DNA of 64,000 nt from Pseudomonas sp. H1h (GCF_000633255.1 NZ_AYMJ01000030.1:62001-126000), one strand, 5' to 3'; shown: positions 25,601-34,030, counted from the stretch's first letter. Notes: a model not told the origin generated them from the sequence alone. A program made the numbers and translations.

Positions 25601-27216
25601 GCGGCTGCGACATAGCGATAGCCCAACGCGTCGATCCCGGCCTGCGCGCGGATTTTCTGCTGCAGGGCCAGCAACGGCAATTCGACGCGCAGCCGACTGG
25701 TAAACAGGTTCTGCCGCCGCAGGCTTTCCAGCGGATCATCGTGCAGCGTGCGTTTGATCAGCGCGGGATAGTGCTGACCGATGTCGACGCTGACGATCAA
25801 CGCCTGCAGGTAATTGGCCGTCATCCACACCGGCACCACGGTGCTGCCGATACTGTGCACGGTCTTGTTGCCCAGCGGCAGGTCGATCAGGTTTTGCAGC
25901 GCCAGATCGACCAGGCTGAAGGTGCTGCGCTCGGGCTCCAGCAACGGCGTATAACTGCCCCAGACCACCACGCTCTCGACCACGATCTGAATATCGGCCA
26001 GGTTCAGTTGTGCGGCATCCGCGTGCTCCTTGAGCATGGCCGCGTGCAGTTGCTCCAGCGCATATTCGCGGATCGGTTTGATGCCGTCGTCAAAGGATTG
26101 CTCGGCGTTCTGGCTTTGCACCTGCGCAAGATCCATCAGGTGACGGCTGTAGGCAGTCAGGTCGCTGGGCGAAGCGTTGAGCATCCACTGCGGCAATGCC
26201 TGATCGACCTGGTTGAAGCGTGAGGAGGATTGTCTGTCTGTCGGGTCGAGCTCGTTGGTGGTGCGGCTGATGTGCGGCGCCAGGTTCGCCGCTGCGGGCT
26301 GCGTGGCCAGTGCGCCAATCGCGTCGGCCTGCAGCGCAATCAGATTGCAGGCCAGGTGATCGAAGTAGTTGCCATCAGGTTCGATCAGCCGCCATAACAG
26401 AGTCGCAGGCGGACGTCCGTCGATCTGCGTCAGCAGTGACGCCCCCAGTTCCTGCAGCGAGTCGAAGGCCTGAAAACCGCGAATGAGGGTGTGCGTGAGT
26501 ATCAGCGTGCGGCTGCCGAGGCTGCCGACCAGTACCGCCATGTCGAGAACGTTGATATGCGCCGAAGTCCCGTTATGCGTGGTGTCCAGATCGATCAGGC
26601 AGGCGCGCGACTGATAGCGGTCATTGGCGCTGCGGGTACTTTTCTGCGGATCAGTGAAGAGACCTCGGGCCATGGCGCGCTGGTCGTCGTCCCACTCAGG
26701 ATTGGTTTCGACGTTCCACAGATCGCGCAGGGACTGGGCCAACTCTTGCCAGCGCGGGGAGGAGGCGCGGGTGAACTGGTTCCAGTACTCGACCTGCTGT
26801 TCCTGGAACGCGATAAACAGCAGCGGCGCGATTTCGTTGAGCAGCCTGGCGATGGCTTCGATGTTGACCGGCAGTTGCACCGGCCTCTCGTCCAGTGGTT
26901 GCAAGGTGAGGTAGTGCTCGCCATCCAGGTAGGTCACCGGGGTATTGGCAACACCATGGTGTACCAGGGCGTCGGTCAGCGATTCGACATGCGTGGGCCC
27001 GGGCACGACGCGCTGGTCGCGCAAGGTCCATCGCGGTGTTATCACCATCGCCAGTCGGGGGTCGATCTGCAATTGCGGGTACAGCGCTTTCAGCGCTGGT
27101 TGCAGGGCGCGGGTGGCGACTTCCCTGATTGAGGGACCGGCGACCAGTTGGGTGAGCAGGGCATCCTGAGCGTTGGACAGCACGGGTTCGGCAGGGGGGC
27201 TGGAAGTTTCTGACAT
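22648..27216 (-). CDS. Giant DUF6543/dermonecrotic-toxin-like protein, copy 1
   Basis: The product is 1,522 residues and first in a two-gene operon with its paralogue. Visible blocks are a conserved N-terminal region (about 30-330, with YLDGEHYLTLQPLDE and FDSLQELGAS), MFVIGPRQMDKGPCLLYRPLLDH near 595, ELADRQSLSNAESRWESFKRTGW near 705, hydrophobic helices (about 725-800), YYAQVAERWFEV, LRLRGG at 919-924, Lys/Glu-rich coiled-coils (930-1010), a basic Pro/Arg-rich patch near 1240-1320 and the C-terminal DYLQEYEIRE...LWYAHFHY tail. No enzyme active site or signal peptide is recognised. I start at the ATG at 27216 (AAAGGA 8 bases upstream) rather than the GTG at 27246; LRLRGG then falls at the same residue as in the paralogue. 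Confidence 0.75.
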   Translation of the reverse strand: MSETSSPPAEPVLSNAQDALLTQLVAGPSIREVATRALQPALKALYPQLQIDPRLAMVITPRWTLRDQRVVPGPTHVESLTDALVHHGVANTPVTYLDGEHYLTLQPLDERPVQLPVNIEAIARLLNEIAPLLFIAFQEQQVEYWNQFTRASSPRWQELAQSLRDLWNVETNPEWDDDQRAMARGLFTDPQKSTRSANDRYQSRACLIDLDTTHNGTSAHINVLDMAVLVGSLGSRTLILTHTLIRGFQAFDSLQELGASLLTQIDGRPPATLLWRLIEPDGNYFDHLACNLIALQADAIGALATQPAAANLAPHISRTTNELDPTDRQSSSRFNQVDQALPQWMLNASPSDLTAYSRHLMDLAQVQSQNAEQSFDDGIKPIREYALEQLHAAMLKEHADAAQLNLADIQIVVESVVVWGSYTPLLEPERSTFSLVDLALQNLIDLPLGNKTVHSIGSTVVPVWMTANYLQALIVSVDIGQHYPALIKRTLHDDPLESLRRQNLFTSRLRVELPLLALQQKIRAQAGIDALGYRYVAAAVQVLDANRWVDGQEIVIRPLAFSPSWRPGTTTDEVANMFVIGPRQMDKGPCLLYRPLLDHSLAQYPSPANLVYAIKHSPKLRQSVLAWLPDRVRANYANYVFSDDRPSVWTLSQLLADPLTSLQMSGTLALGTRVGAEDYLTSLFKASVSAMIELADRQSLSNAESRWESFKRTGWMLLNTVLPFLGRTVGTAAWIWQVLDDLQQTLDAAETGDTGQQKTAMTDLLLTLAMVLAHHASTRNSPSRHMAEKAPEPLAVETKEPAPQPLVNIVQRPDVIGEPPARHPVALLTDAALSLAKTLDRFAITRPESLIPPTSETGPYRYLYRQGTRYYAQVAERWFEVTVGDESEVSIFDSREQPGRPGPALIGNRRGEWFVDTRLRLRGGGLSSRRKAKKQKNLEHIAELRKQLAEFDTEREQARKELTAAHIAMRAASDDTRPAEQAKFLEVLERRTGEYVTPIDQLKSLNLLEAVPNYRSAMTEMLGTQLFFNQTWLDQRNPAFTQTLKDTLVLLDAEETAEGPGDPATYRQMFDLTEDVINKVEFAQSRFQEMSRLGKSAAEIANTYRAKLPAFSLNDLKALQVSLGRHICLKEQASAALSQAEGELVHLIETAGLVIQTSQELMLEHPNLDANERIEGLNDMLEQFAAIDQTLEEFSLNHQEVVLDQPFGHLRSRISEFQQQTEEHLANLLLEHRPVEPRPGPSRSAPPSRKRVIKTRFKGTVVGELRPTAPGQPTLLDVKAPLTGNVIATFHEKTPGVWLERVQPRRRRPSAPAPDLATQITQGQTLLDGVESFVRKTEAHANKPGRIPVEIEELFQHRAEQLDESARSLEQARLRANSIEEPPALIAQLQEARNRLYAEGYRVRVEMIKQQPPTAARVEWLLSKDEIEIVAGADRRRLKGPRRDYLQEYEIRERRTGKTLWYAHFHYASLDAPVDAFTAAHLKLQDQRLAGAFDLDAASSPQVIAVYRSAISPQLARSLFFS

Positions 27217-27324
27217 GGTCACATCCTTTGTGGGAGCAACAGGCACCGTGGCGGGTGCGGTGGGCGATCCGTTGCAAGGTAGTGACGGGCAGAGGGCTCT
27301 GGGTGGTAGATAGATATCGCAGGC

Positions 27325-27351
27325 AAAAAAAGACCTGCGCAGGCGCAGGTC
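27325..27351 (-). terminator. Rho-independent terminator of the polyamine-binding protein gene
   Basis: The stem GACCTGCG-CAGG-CGCAGGTC (27332-27351) is followed, reading on the minus strand, by seven U residues. It lies 28 bp past the stop codon at 27379 and separates that operon from the giant genes. Confidence 0.85.
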
Positions 27352-27378
27352 CAGGTGACGGCGGGAAAGTGATACGGC

Positions 27379-28479
27379 TCAGGTGCCGGACTTGATTTTG
27401 GTCCAGGCCCGGGTCCGCGCCCGCTCGGCATCGCGGGGCAATGGTTGCAGGGTGTACAGCGTATTCATCGCCGCGTCGGTCGGGTACAGGTTGGGGTTGT
27501 TGCGGATCGCCGGATCGACCAGCCCGGTGGCGTCCTTGTTCGGGTTCGGGTAGCCGACGAAGTCGCTGACCGGGGCAATCACTGCCGGTTGCAGCAAGTA
27601 GTTGATAAAGGTGTAGGCGTCCTCGGTGTTCTTCGCACCCTTGGGAATCGCGAGCATGTCGAACCAGATCGGCGCGCCTTCCTTGGGCAGGCGCATGTCG
27701 ACCACCACGCCGTTCTTCGCTTCTTTGGCGCGGTTGGCCGCCTGCGAGAAGCTGCCGGAATAGCCGACCGCGACGCAGATGTCACCGTTGGCGATATCGG
27801 CCATGTACTTGGAGGAGTGGAAGTAGGTGATGTACGGGCGGATCTTCATCAGCAGCGCTTCGGCTTTTGCGTAGTCCGCCGGGTTCTTGCTGTTGGGGTC
27901 CAGGCCCAGGTGTTGCAGGGCCAGCGGCAGAATCTCCGACGGCGAGTCGAGCAGGGCGACACCGCACTGCTTGAGCTTGCTGATGTTCTCTTCCTTGAAG
28001 ATCAGGTCCCAGCTGTCCACCGGTGCGTTGTCACCCAGCGCGGCCTTGACCTTTGCCGGGTTGAAGCCGATCAGAATGGTGCCGTACATGTACGGCACGG
28101 CGAACTGGTTGCCCGGGTCGTTGGCTTCGATCAGCTTCATCAGTTTCGGATCGAGGTGGTTCCAGTTCGGCAGCTTGCTGCGATCCAGTGGCTGGAACAC
28201 CCCGGCTTCGATCTGCTTGGCGAGGAACACGTTGGACGGTACCACCACGTCATAGCCGGAGTTGCCGGTCAGCAGCTTGGCTTCCAGGGCTTCGTTGGTG
28301 TCGAAGATGTCGTAGACCAGTTTGGTCTGAGTGTTCTGTGCCTTGAAGTCTTCCAGCGCCTTGGGCGTGATGTAGTCGAACCAGTTGTAGACGCGCAAGG
28401 TGCGTTCTTCGGCGTGGGCAGCGCTGCTCAGCAGCGCCGCGCACAGGGCTGGCGCGATCAATTGCTTGAAGCGGTTCAT
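27379..28479 (-). CDS. Polyamine ABC transporter substrate-binding protein (PotF-like)
   Basis: The 366-residue periplasmic protein has a signal peptide ending AHAEE (residues 1-23). It has the PotD/PotF hallmarks LRVYNWFDYITPKALEDF, YDVVVPSNVFLAKQI and WFDMLAIPKGA, with acidic and aromatic residues where PotF binds polyamine amines. The start codon overlaps the stop of the deacetylase gene by 4 bp (ATGA), so the two are translationally coupled. The pair matches P. aeruginosa PA1409-PA1410. No permease or ATPase is nearby, so it must deliver to a transporter encoded elsewhere. Acetylpolyamine binding is a reasonable inference from the partner gene. Confidence 0.88.
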   Translation of the reverse strand: MNRFKQLIAPALCAALLSSAAHAEERTLRVYNWFDYITPKALEDFKAQNTQTKLVYDIFDTNEALEAKLLTGNSGYDVVVPSNVFLAKQIEAGVFQPLDRSKLPNWNHLDPKLMKLIEANDPGNQFAVPYMYGTILIGFNPAKVKAALGDNAPVDSWDLIFKEENISKLKQCGVALLDSPSEILPLALQHLGLDPNSKNPADYAKAEALLMKIRPYITYFHSSKYMADIANGDICVAVGYSGSFSQAANRAKEAKNGVVVDMRLPKEGAPIWFDMLAIPKGAKNTEDAYTFINYLLQPAVIAPVSDFVGYPNPNKDATGLVDPAIRNNPNLYPTDAAMNTLYTLQPLPRDAERARTRAWTKIKSGT

Positions 28480-29501
28480 TGTTCAAACCCTTCCAGCACG
28501 TTCACCGCGTTGATGCCGATTTCTTCCACCGCGTAACCGCCTTCCATGACGAACAGGGTTGGTTTGCCAAGCGCGGCAATGCGTTTGCCCATGGCCAGAT
28601 AATCCGGGCTGTCGAGTTTGAATTGCGAGATCGGATCGTCCTTGAACGTGTCGACGCCCAGCGACACGACAATGATGTCGGCGCCGTAGCTGTCGATTTC
28701 GTTGCAGGCCTGCTCCAGCGCCGCGCTCCACACGTCCCAGCCGGAACCGGCCGGCAGCGGGTAGTTGAAATTGAAGCCCTCACCGGCGCCTTCGCCGCGC
28801 TCATCGTCATAGCCAAGGAAGAATGGGAATTCTGCTTCCGGGTGGCCGTGGATCGAGGTGAACAGCACATCACTGCGCTCGTAGAAAATCGACTGCGTGC
28901 CGTTGCCATGGTGGTAGTCGACGTCGAGGATCGCGATCTTTTTGTGGCCCTGATCGAGGAAGGCCTGAGCGGCGATGGCGGCATTGTTGAGGTAGCAATA
29001 ACCGCCCATCAAATCGCTGGCGGCATGGTGTCCCGGTGGACGGCACAGGGCGAAGGCACTGCGTGCGCCACGCTGGATTTCCGCTTGGGCGGTCAATGCC
29101 ACTTGCGCTGCGCTGTAGGCCGCCTGCCAGGTGCCGGCGGTGATCGGTGCACCACCGTCGAAGCTGTAATAGCCAAGCTCGCCGTGCAAGCTGGTCGGTT
29201 TGATCTGCCGCAGCGTACGTGCCGGCCAGGTGTACGGCAGGAGGTCGCCGTCGGTGTTGAATTCGGTCCAGCGCTGCCAGGCACCCTTGAAGAAATCGAG
29301 GTAGTCGCGGCTATGGATCCGTGCGATCGGCTCGAGGCCGAAATCCTTCGGCGCTTCGACTGCGCCGAGGTTCTGGTTTCTGACCCGTTGCAGCACGTGG
29401 TCGGCGCGCGAGGGCATTTCGAAACATGGCTTGAGCTGGCCGTCGATGAGTTCGCAGCGGCCATGGTGCAGGTGGTGATCGTCTGAGTAGATCGTCAGCA
29501 T
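28476..29501 (-). CDS. aphA: Acetylpolyamine amidohydrolase (class II histone-deacetylase fold)
   Basis: The 341-residue zinc hydrolase removes acetyl groups from acetylputrescine, acetylcadaverine and related amines. The catalytic His pair is at 158-159 (RPPGHHA), zinc ligands are Asp195, His197 (DVDYHHGNG) and Asp284 (LGVDTFKDDP), and the transition-state Tyr is Tyr323 (GGYAVEE). These are the same positions as I recall for the Mycoplana ramosa enzyme, so activity is likely intact. GGAGA precedes the ATG. It is first in an operon with the polyamine-binding protein; the AraC gene at 29813 reads the same way and may regulate it. Confidence 0.92.
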   Translation of the reverse strand: MLTIYSDDHHLHHGRCELIDGQLKPCFEMPSRADHVLQRVRNQNLGAVEAPKDFGLEPIARIHSRDYLDFFKGAWQRWTEFNTDGDLLPYTWPARTLRQIKPTSLHGELGYYSFDGGAPITAGTWQAAYSAAQVALTAQAEIQRGARSAFALCRPPGHHAASDLMGGYCYLNNAAIAAQAFLDQGHKKIAILDVDYHHGNGTQSIFYERSDVLFTSIHGHPEAEFPFFLGYDDERGEGAGEGFNFNYPLPAGSGWDVWSAALEQACNEIDSYGADIIVVSLGVDTFKDDPISQFKLDSPDYLAMGKRIAALGKPTLFVMEGGYAVEEIGINAVNVLEGFEQ

Positions 29502-29670
29502 TTGTTGTTCTCCGCAGGGCTGATTCGGTTGTCCCCAGTGTTGCGGCGCGCGGCGAATCGGAGAACGGCAGGAAAGGCCAAAAGGGGATCGATATGGCCA
29601 AAAGATCTGACCGAAATTCGCCCCTTTTCAATGCAGCCATGCCTCGATTCAAGGCATGGAATGCGTTACT

Positions 29671-29760
29671 TGTGGCAGCGGGCTTACTCGTGAATACAGT
29701 GTGTCAGATGCATTGATGACGACTGACACGACGCCTTCGCGAGCAAGCCCGCTCCCACAG
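29671..29760. repeat. REPIN: inverted pair of REP palindromes
   Basis: The arms are TGTGGCAGCGGGCTTACTCGTGAA (diverged) and TTCGCGAGCAAGCCCGCTCCCACA. It fills part of the 311-bp gene-free stretch 29502-29812 between the deacetylase and AraC genes; I see nothing else defined there beyond the presumed aphA promoter. Confidence 0.9.
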
Positions 29761-29812
29761 GACTCCGTGCATGGCAGCAAATCGCTGAGCGCCCGCCTTC
29801 CAATGTGGGATA

Positions 29813-30808
29813 TCAGTGCGGGCGAAACTGGCTCGGCGCCACACCGCTCCAGCGTACGAACGCGTGGCGGAAACTCGCGGTTTCGCTGAAGCCCAGCGTC
29901 TCGGCGATGCGGTAGATCGGCAACTGATCCTCACACAGCATCTGCTTGGCGCGCTCGAAACGCAGTTCGTCGAGCAGCTCCTGATAACTGCTGCCCATGT
30001 CTTTGAGGTGGCGGCGCAGGGTGCGCGGCGAGCATTTCATCTGCTGGGCCAGGCCTTCCAGCCCCGGCGCGGCATTCAGTTGAGCGCTGAGCAACTGGCG
30101 GATACGCCCGAGCCAGGCCTGGCGGCCGGTAAATTCGAGGTTCTGTTTGCGGCAGCGCTCGGCCATGGCCTGATGGGTGATGGCGTCGGCCAGCGGCAGC
30201 GGCTGTTCGAGCCAGCAGCGGTCGAAGGCGAACGCGTTGTCCCGGGCGGCGAAGTGCAGCGGGCTGTCGAAGTGTTCGGCGTAGCTGTCGCGGTAATCCG
30301 GCGCCGCGTGCTCGAACCGCGTGGCGAGCAAGGGCAGGGGATGGCCGAGCAGGTCGTCGCAAATCACTTTCAGCGACACCAGGCAGAACTCGGCGTTGAA
30401 CACTGCCATCGCCGGGCTCTCGCGGTAATCGGCGGCGACGAACCAGATGCGCTCGCCATCGTCTTCCAGGCTCAGTTCGAAAAGTGTTCCCAACAGCGCC
30501 GGATAACGAATCGCCAGACGCAAAGCGTCACCGAAGGTGGCACAGGTCAGCAGCGCGTAACCGAGGATGCCGTAGCAGGACACGTGCATGCGTCGGCCCA
30601 GTTCAAGGCCGATGTCGTGCTTGAGCGCGACCGCGTTGGCGCAGACCTGCATTTCCTGATTGGTGGTGATGCGCGTGTCGGCGCGGTTCAGGTCCGCGGC
30701 ACTGATGCCGCTGCCGGCCAGCAGCGCGTCACCGCAAAGGCCCTCGGTCTTGAAGGTGTTGAGGATCAGCGAGACGGCATTGAGGGTGGTGAGGTGGGAG
30801 TGCAGCAT
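29813..30808 (-). CDS. AraC-family regulator with arabinose-binding-like N-domain
   Basis: The 331-residue product has an N-terminal ligand-sensing domain of the type found in OruR/ArgR-like Pseudomonas AraC proteins (about 20-210). The C-terminal double helix-turn-helix (about 235-330) contains GLEGLAQQMKCSPRTLRRHLKDMGSSYQ and the family signature IYRIAETLGFSETASFRHAFVRWSG. It lies upstream of and co-oriented with the acetylpolyamine operon, so regulating that operon is plausible. Control of the asparaginase gene on its other side is the alternative. REPINs flank it on both sides, so it is probably transcribed alone. Confidence 0.87.
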   Translation of the reverse strand: MLHSHLTTLNAVSLILNTFKTEGLCGDALLAGSGISAADLNRADTRITTNQEMQVCANAVALKHDIGLELGRRMHVSCYGILGYALLTCATFGDALRLAIRYPALLGTLFELSLEDDGERIWFVAADYRESPAMAVFNAEFCLVSLKVICDDLLGHPLPLLATRFEHAAPDYRDSYAEHFDSPLHFAARDNAFAFDRCWLEQPLPLADAITHQAMAERCRKQNLEFTGRQAWLGRIRQLLSAQLNAAPGLEGLAQQMKCSPRTLRRHLKDMGSSYQELLDELRFERAKQMLCEDQLPIYRIAETLGFSETASFRHAFVRWSGVAPSQFRPH

Positions 30809-30870
30809 ACGATCTTCCAGCCTGGGGATGGCTGGAGCGCAGCAAGTTACATGCCGGACGCAGATCCCAT

Positions 30871-30960
30871 TGCGGGAGCGGGCTTGCTCGCGAAAGCGTC
30901 GTGTCAGTCGACATCAGCCTGTCTGACCTGACGCCTTCGCGCGCAAGCCCGCTCCTACAG
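30871..30960. repeat. REPIN: inverted pair of REP palindromes
   Basis: The arms are TGCGGGAGCGGGCTTGCTCGCGAA and TTCGCGCGCAAGCCCGCTCCTACAG. It lies between the AraC gene and the asparaginase stop codon. Confidence 0.9.
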
Positions 30961-30975
30961 GGGGAGTGTGTGGGG

Positions 30976-31980
30976 TCAGATCAACTCGCCACACAGGTCC
31001 AGTTCGATCAGTCGGCGCACTTCAGCCGATTCCAGGCCTGCACCCAGCAACGCCTGCAACTTGCCGAACGCCGCCTCGCGGGTCATGCCGCCACCGGACA
31101 GCACACCAACGCCACGCAACCGGCTGCCGGCTTCGTAAACATCCAGCTCGACGCCGCCTTCGTGGCACTGCGTGACTGCGACCACCACCACACCGTTGTC
31201 CCGCGCGCGGCCAAGGCTTTCGAGGAACTCGGGATTGTCGCTCGGTCCTGTGCCGCTGCCGTAGCACTCCAGCACCAGGCCTTGGATGCCGCCGTCGAGC
31301 AGGCCGTCGACAATCCCGGCGCTGATGCCGGGGAACAGCGGCAGCACTGCGACATTCGCCAGTTGCTTGGGTTGGTTGTAGTTCAGCGCTGCAGGAATCG
31401 ACGTGGCTTTCACGCCGCCACCTTGACGCTCCAGGCGTTTGAATGGATGACGGCCGAAACTGCGCACTTTCGCGCAACGGGTCGGGGCCAGCAACTCGCC
31501 GTGGAAGTACAGGTGCACGCCCGGCGCCAGGCCCTGGCCGAGGGCAACCAGTGCGCCGCCGAGGTTTTCCCAGGCATCGCTGTCGGTGACGCCCGCCGGC
31601 AGCATGGAGCCGGTGAAGCAGACGCGGGCATGCAGGCCGAGCAACTGGAAACTCATCGCGGCGGCGCTGTAAGCCAGCGTGTCGGTGCCATGCAGGATCA
31701 ACACACTGTCGCAGCCCTGCACGTCAACGGCATCGACCACCGCTTCACGCAATTGCTGCCAATAGGCCGGGGTCATGTTGGCGCTGTCGATCAGCGGCGA
31801 CATTTCCCGGAAGCGCCACTGCGGCAGCACCAACTCAGGCTGGCTGTGCAGGTAGTCGCGCATGCGGGCTTCGAAACCGGACGCCGGGGCCAGGCCATTG
31901 GCGCTGGCCTGCATGCCGATGGTGCCACCGGTGTAGAGCACCATGACGTGTTGGGCGGCGGGGAAGGAATTGGCAATCAT
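30976..31980 (-). CDS. L-asparaginase (type I, cytoplasmic-like)
   Basis: The 334-residue enzyme hydrolyses asparagine to aspartate and ammonia. The first catalytic Thr lies in YTGGTIGM (residues 16-23), and the second Thr/Asp pair in HGTDTLAYSA (97-106). There is no signal peptide, which fits the cytoplasmic type rather than the periplasmic glutaminase-asparaginase. With aspA (34128) and the amino-acid symporter (32150) it forms a local route from asparagine to fumarate. It is separated from both neighbours by REPINs, so it is probably a single-gene unit. GGAGA lies upstream of the ATG. Confidence 0.9.
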   Translation of the reverse strand: MIANSFPAAQHVMVLYTGGTIGMQASANGLAPASGFEARMRDYLHSQPELVLPQWRFREMSPLIDSANMTPAYWQQLREAVVDAVDVQGCDSVLILHGTDTLAYSAAAMSFQLLGLHARVCFTGSMLPAGVTDSDAWENLGGALVALGQGLAPGVHLYFHGELLAPTRCAKVRSFGRHPFKRLERQGGGVKATSIPAALNYNQPKQLANVAVLPLFPGISAGIVDGLLDGGIQGLVLECYGSGTGPSDNPEFLESLGRARDNGVVVVAVTQCHEGGVELDVYEAGSRLRGVGVLSGGGMTREAAFGKLQALLGAGLESAEVRRLIELDLCGELI

Positions 31981-32005
31981 CTGAGGGTCTCCACAAGAGA
32001 TGACA

Positions 32006-32094
32006 GGTGGGAGCGGGCTTGCTCGCGAAGGCGGTGGGTCAGCTAACGATATTTGACTGATTCACCGCCTTCGCGAGCAAGCCCGCTCTCACAG
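32006..32094. repeat. REPIN: inverted pair of REP palindromes
   Basis: A GTGGGAGCGGGCTTGCTCGCGAA arm and its inverted partner TTCGCGAGCAAGCCCGCTCTCAC lie between the symporter and asparaginase genes. Confidence 0.92.
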
Positions 32095-32115
32095 GTAATG
32101 CATTGCACTGTAACT

Positions 32116-32140
32116 GACGGGCGCAGGGGATGCGCCCGTC
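32116..32140 (-). terminator. Hairpin after the symporter gene
   Basis: A perfect 10-bp stem GACGGGCGCA/TGCGCCCGTC with a 5-base loop begins 9 bp past the stop codon. It lacks a U tract on either strand, so it may protect the 3' end rather than terminate. Confidence 0.5.
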
Positions 32141-32149
32141 ATTCACCTG

Positions 32150-33595
32150 TCAGCGTTGCGCTGCAGGGACGCCTTGCGGCTCGACTTCGGTCTTGCCGGC
32201 GGCTTGCGGGCTGGTCGGCCAGGCCTTCAGGTCCAGGTCCAGATCGGTAAATTTGCTGGAGTCGAACACGGGCTGTTTGACGCCGGCGCGGCGCTGTCCG
32301 TCGTAGTCGCGCATCACGCGCATGCCGACCTTGAACAGCATGGCCAAAGCCACCAGGTTGACGAAGGCCAGGCAGGTCATGGTGATGTCGGCGAAGGCGA
32401 ACACGGTCGACAGGTCCTGCATCGAACCCCAGACCACCAGCGCCAGTACCAGGCCGCGGAAAGTCATCAGCGCAGCGCGGTTGCGGGTGAGGAACTGCAG
32501 GCTGTTTTCGCCCAGGTAGTAGTTGTAGAGGATGCAGGTGAAGACGAACAGCGACAGCGCGACGCTGACGAACATGCGACCCCAGTCACCGACCACCGCG
32601 GCCAGCGAGTTCTGGGTCAGGACGATGCCGTCACCTTCGAAGCCCGGGGTGTAGAAGCCCGACAGCAGGATCAGCAGCGCGGTGCAGGTGCAGATCACGA
32701 AGGTGTCGAGGAACACGCTGAACGCCTGGACCACACCTTGGGCGCCCGGGTGCTTCACGGCAGCCACGGCGGCGACGTTTGGCGCACTGCCCAGGCCCGC
32801 TTCGTTGGCGAACACGCCGCGCTTCACACCCATGACGATGGCGCTGCCGAGCAGGCCGCCGAAGGCCGGGTCGAGACCGAAGGCGCTCTTGAAGATGGTG
32901 ACCAGCATGGCCGGTACGTGTTCGATCTGGGTGCCGATCACGTACAGGGTCACGGCGATATAGGCCAGGGTCTTGACCGGAACCAGCAGATCGGAGACCG
33001 AGGCAATGCGCTTGATGCCGCCGATGAAGGTGATGGCCAGCAGCACCGCCAGGACGATACCGGTGTGTTGCGGGTCAAAGGCAAAGGCGTTTTGCAGCGA
33101 GTGGGTCACGGTGTAGGACTGCAGGCCGATGAAGGCGAAGCCGTAGGTGACCAGCAGCAGGATCGAAAACACCACCGCCATGCCTTTGAGTTTCAGGCCG
33201 TGCTGGATGTAGTAAGCCGGACCGCCACGGTACAGGCCGTCGCCATCGGCGCGCTTGTAGACCTGGGCCAGCGTACATTCGAAGAAGCTGCTGGACATGC
33301 CGACCAGTGCGGTCACCCACATCCAGAACACCGCACCCGGCCCACCGAGGGTCACGGCGATGCCGACACCGGCGATGTTGCCTGCACCGACACGGCCGGC
33401 AAGGCTGAGCATCAGGGCCTGGAACGAGCTGAGCTGCCCGGCGCTGCCTTTGAGGCTGTCGCGGAACACCGCAAACATGTGGAAGAAGTGGCGCAATTGA
33501 ACGAAACGCGAGCGAATCGTGAAGTAGCTACCGAGCCCGACAATGAGCACGATCAGTACTTTCCCTGAGAGGAAGTCGTTAATGACTTCGAGCAT
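32150..33595 (-). CDS. Alanine/glycine:cation symporter (AGCS family)
   Basis: The 481-residue membrane protein has ten or more predicted helices and imports alanine or glycine with sodium. The family signatures are visible: GRVGAGNIAGVGIAVTLGGPGAVFWMWVTALVGM near residue 68, and the later GVKRGVFANEAGLGSAPNVAA. The last 45 residues form a hydrophilic tail. GAGGAAA precedes the ATG by nine bases. Its setting between asparaginase and aspA suggests a role in uptake of small amino acids for use as carbon and nitrogen sources. Confidence 0.92.
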   Translation of the reverse strand: MLEVINDFLSGKVLIVLIVGLGSYFTIRSRFVQLRHFFHMFAVFRDSLKGSAGQLSSFQALMLSLAGRVGAGNIAGVGIAVTLGGPGAVFWMWVTALVGMSSSFFECTLAQVYKRADGDGLYRGGPAYYIQHGLKLKGMAVVFSILLLVTYGFAFIGLQSYTVTHSLQNAFAFDPQHTGIVLAVLLAITFIGGIKRIASVSDLLVPVKTLAYIAVTLYVIGTQIEHVPAMLVTIFKSAFGLDPAFGGLLGSAIVMGVKRGVFANEAGLGSAPNVAAVAAVKHPGAQGVVQAFSVFLDTFVICTCTALLILLSGFYTPGFEGDGIVLTQNSLAAVVGDWGRMFVSVALSLFVFTCILYNYYLGENSLQFLTRNRAALMTFRGLVLALVVWGSMQDLSTVFAFADITMTCLAFVNLVALAMLFKVGMRVMRDYDGQRRAGVKQPVFDSSKFTDLDLDLKAWPTSPQAAGKTEVEPQGVPAAQR

Positions 33596-33899
33596 GGATT
33601 TTTCCTCGCTGTTTTTTGTGTGAGCAAATGCTGGATGGAAGAAACATCGTGTTACACCGGTGTGCGCGCGGCACGACGGGTGAGGCGAAGGTTTCGTCCC
33701 GGTTCCATATCGCGGGTTTGTTATTAGTTCGGGTTTCGCATGGGTTGTGGCCTCGTTACCGACGACCGCTCATGCGAAGAGGGGCGGCACTATACCGATC
33801 AGTGACGCGCCCGTCTGCACAGTCGTGGTGCAAGCGACGAAACGAGGCTTTGAAACACCCGGCGTTACCGGCGCCGGGCTTGTACGGGGATTGCTCTTT
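33596..33899. other. Gene-free leader of the symporter
   Basis: About 300 bp upstream of the symporter hold no supportable gene. Reading leftwards, a possible -10 TATAGT lies around 33795, which would give a leader near 190 nt. I looked for a glycine riboswitch and found no convincing core. Confidence 0.3.
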
Positions 33900-33988
33900 T
33901 GTGGGAGCGAGCCTGCTCGCGAAAGCGGTGGATCAGTCAACCAGTGCATCAACTGACAGGCACATTCGCGAGCAGGCTCGCTCCCACA
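33900..33988. repeat. REPIN: inverted pair of REP palindromes
   Basis: A TGTGGGAGCGAGCCTGCTCGCGAA arm and its inverted partner lie between the symporter leader and the aspA terminator. Confidence 0.92.
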
Positions 33989-34030
33989 TTGATCAGTCCC
34001 CAGACATACGGGTCTCAGGATCAGAAAGTT

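Noticed and set aside
33596..33899. A glycine riboswitch before the alanine/glycine symporter.
   Set aside because: No paired glycine-aptamer cores or terminator stem could be traced on the minus strand.
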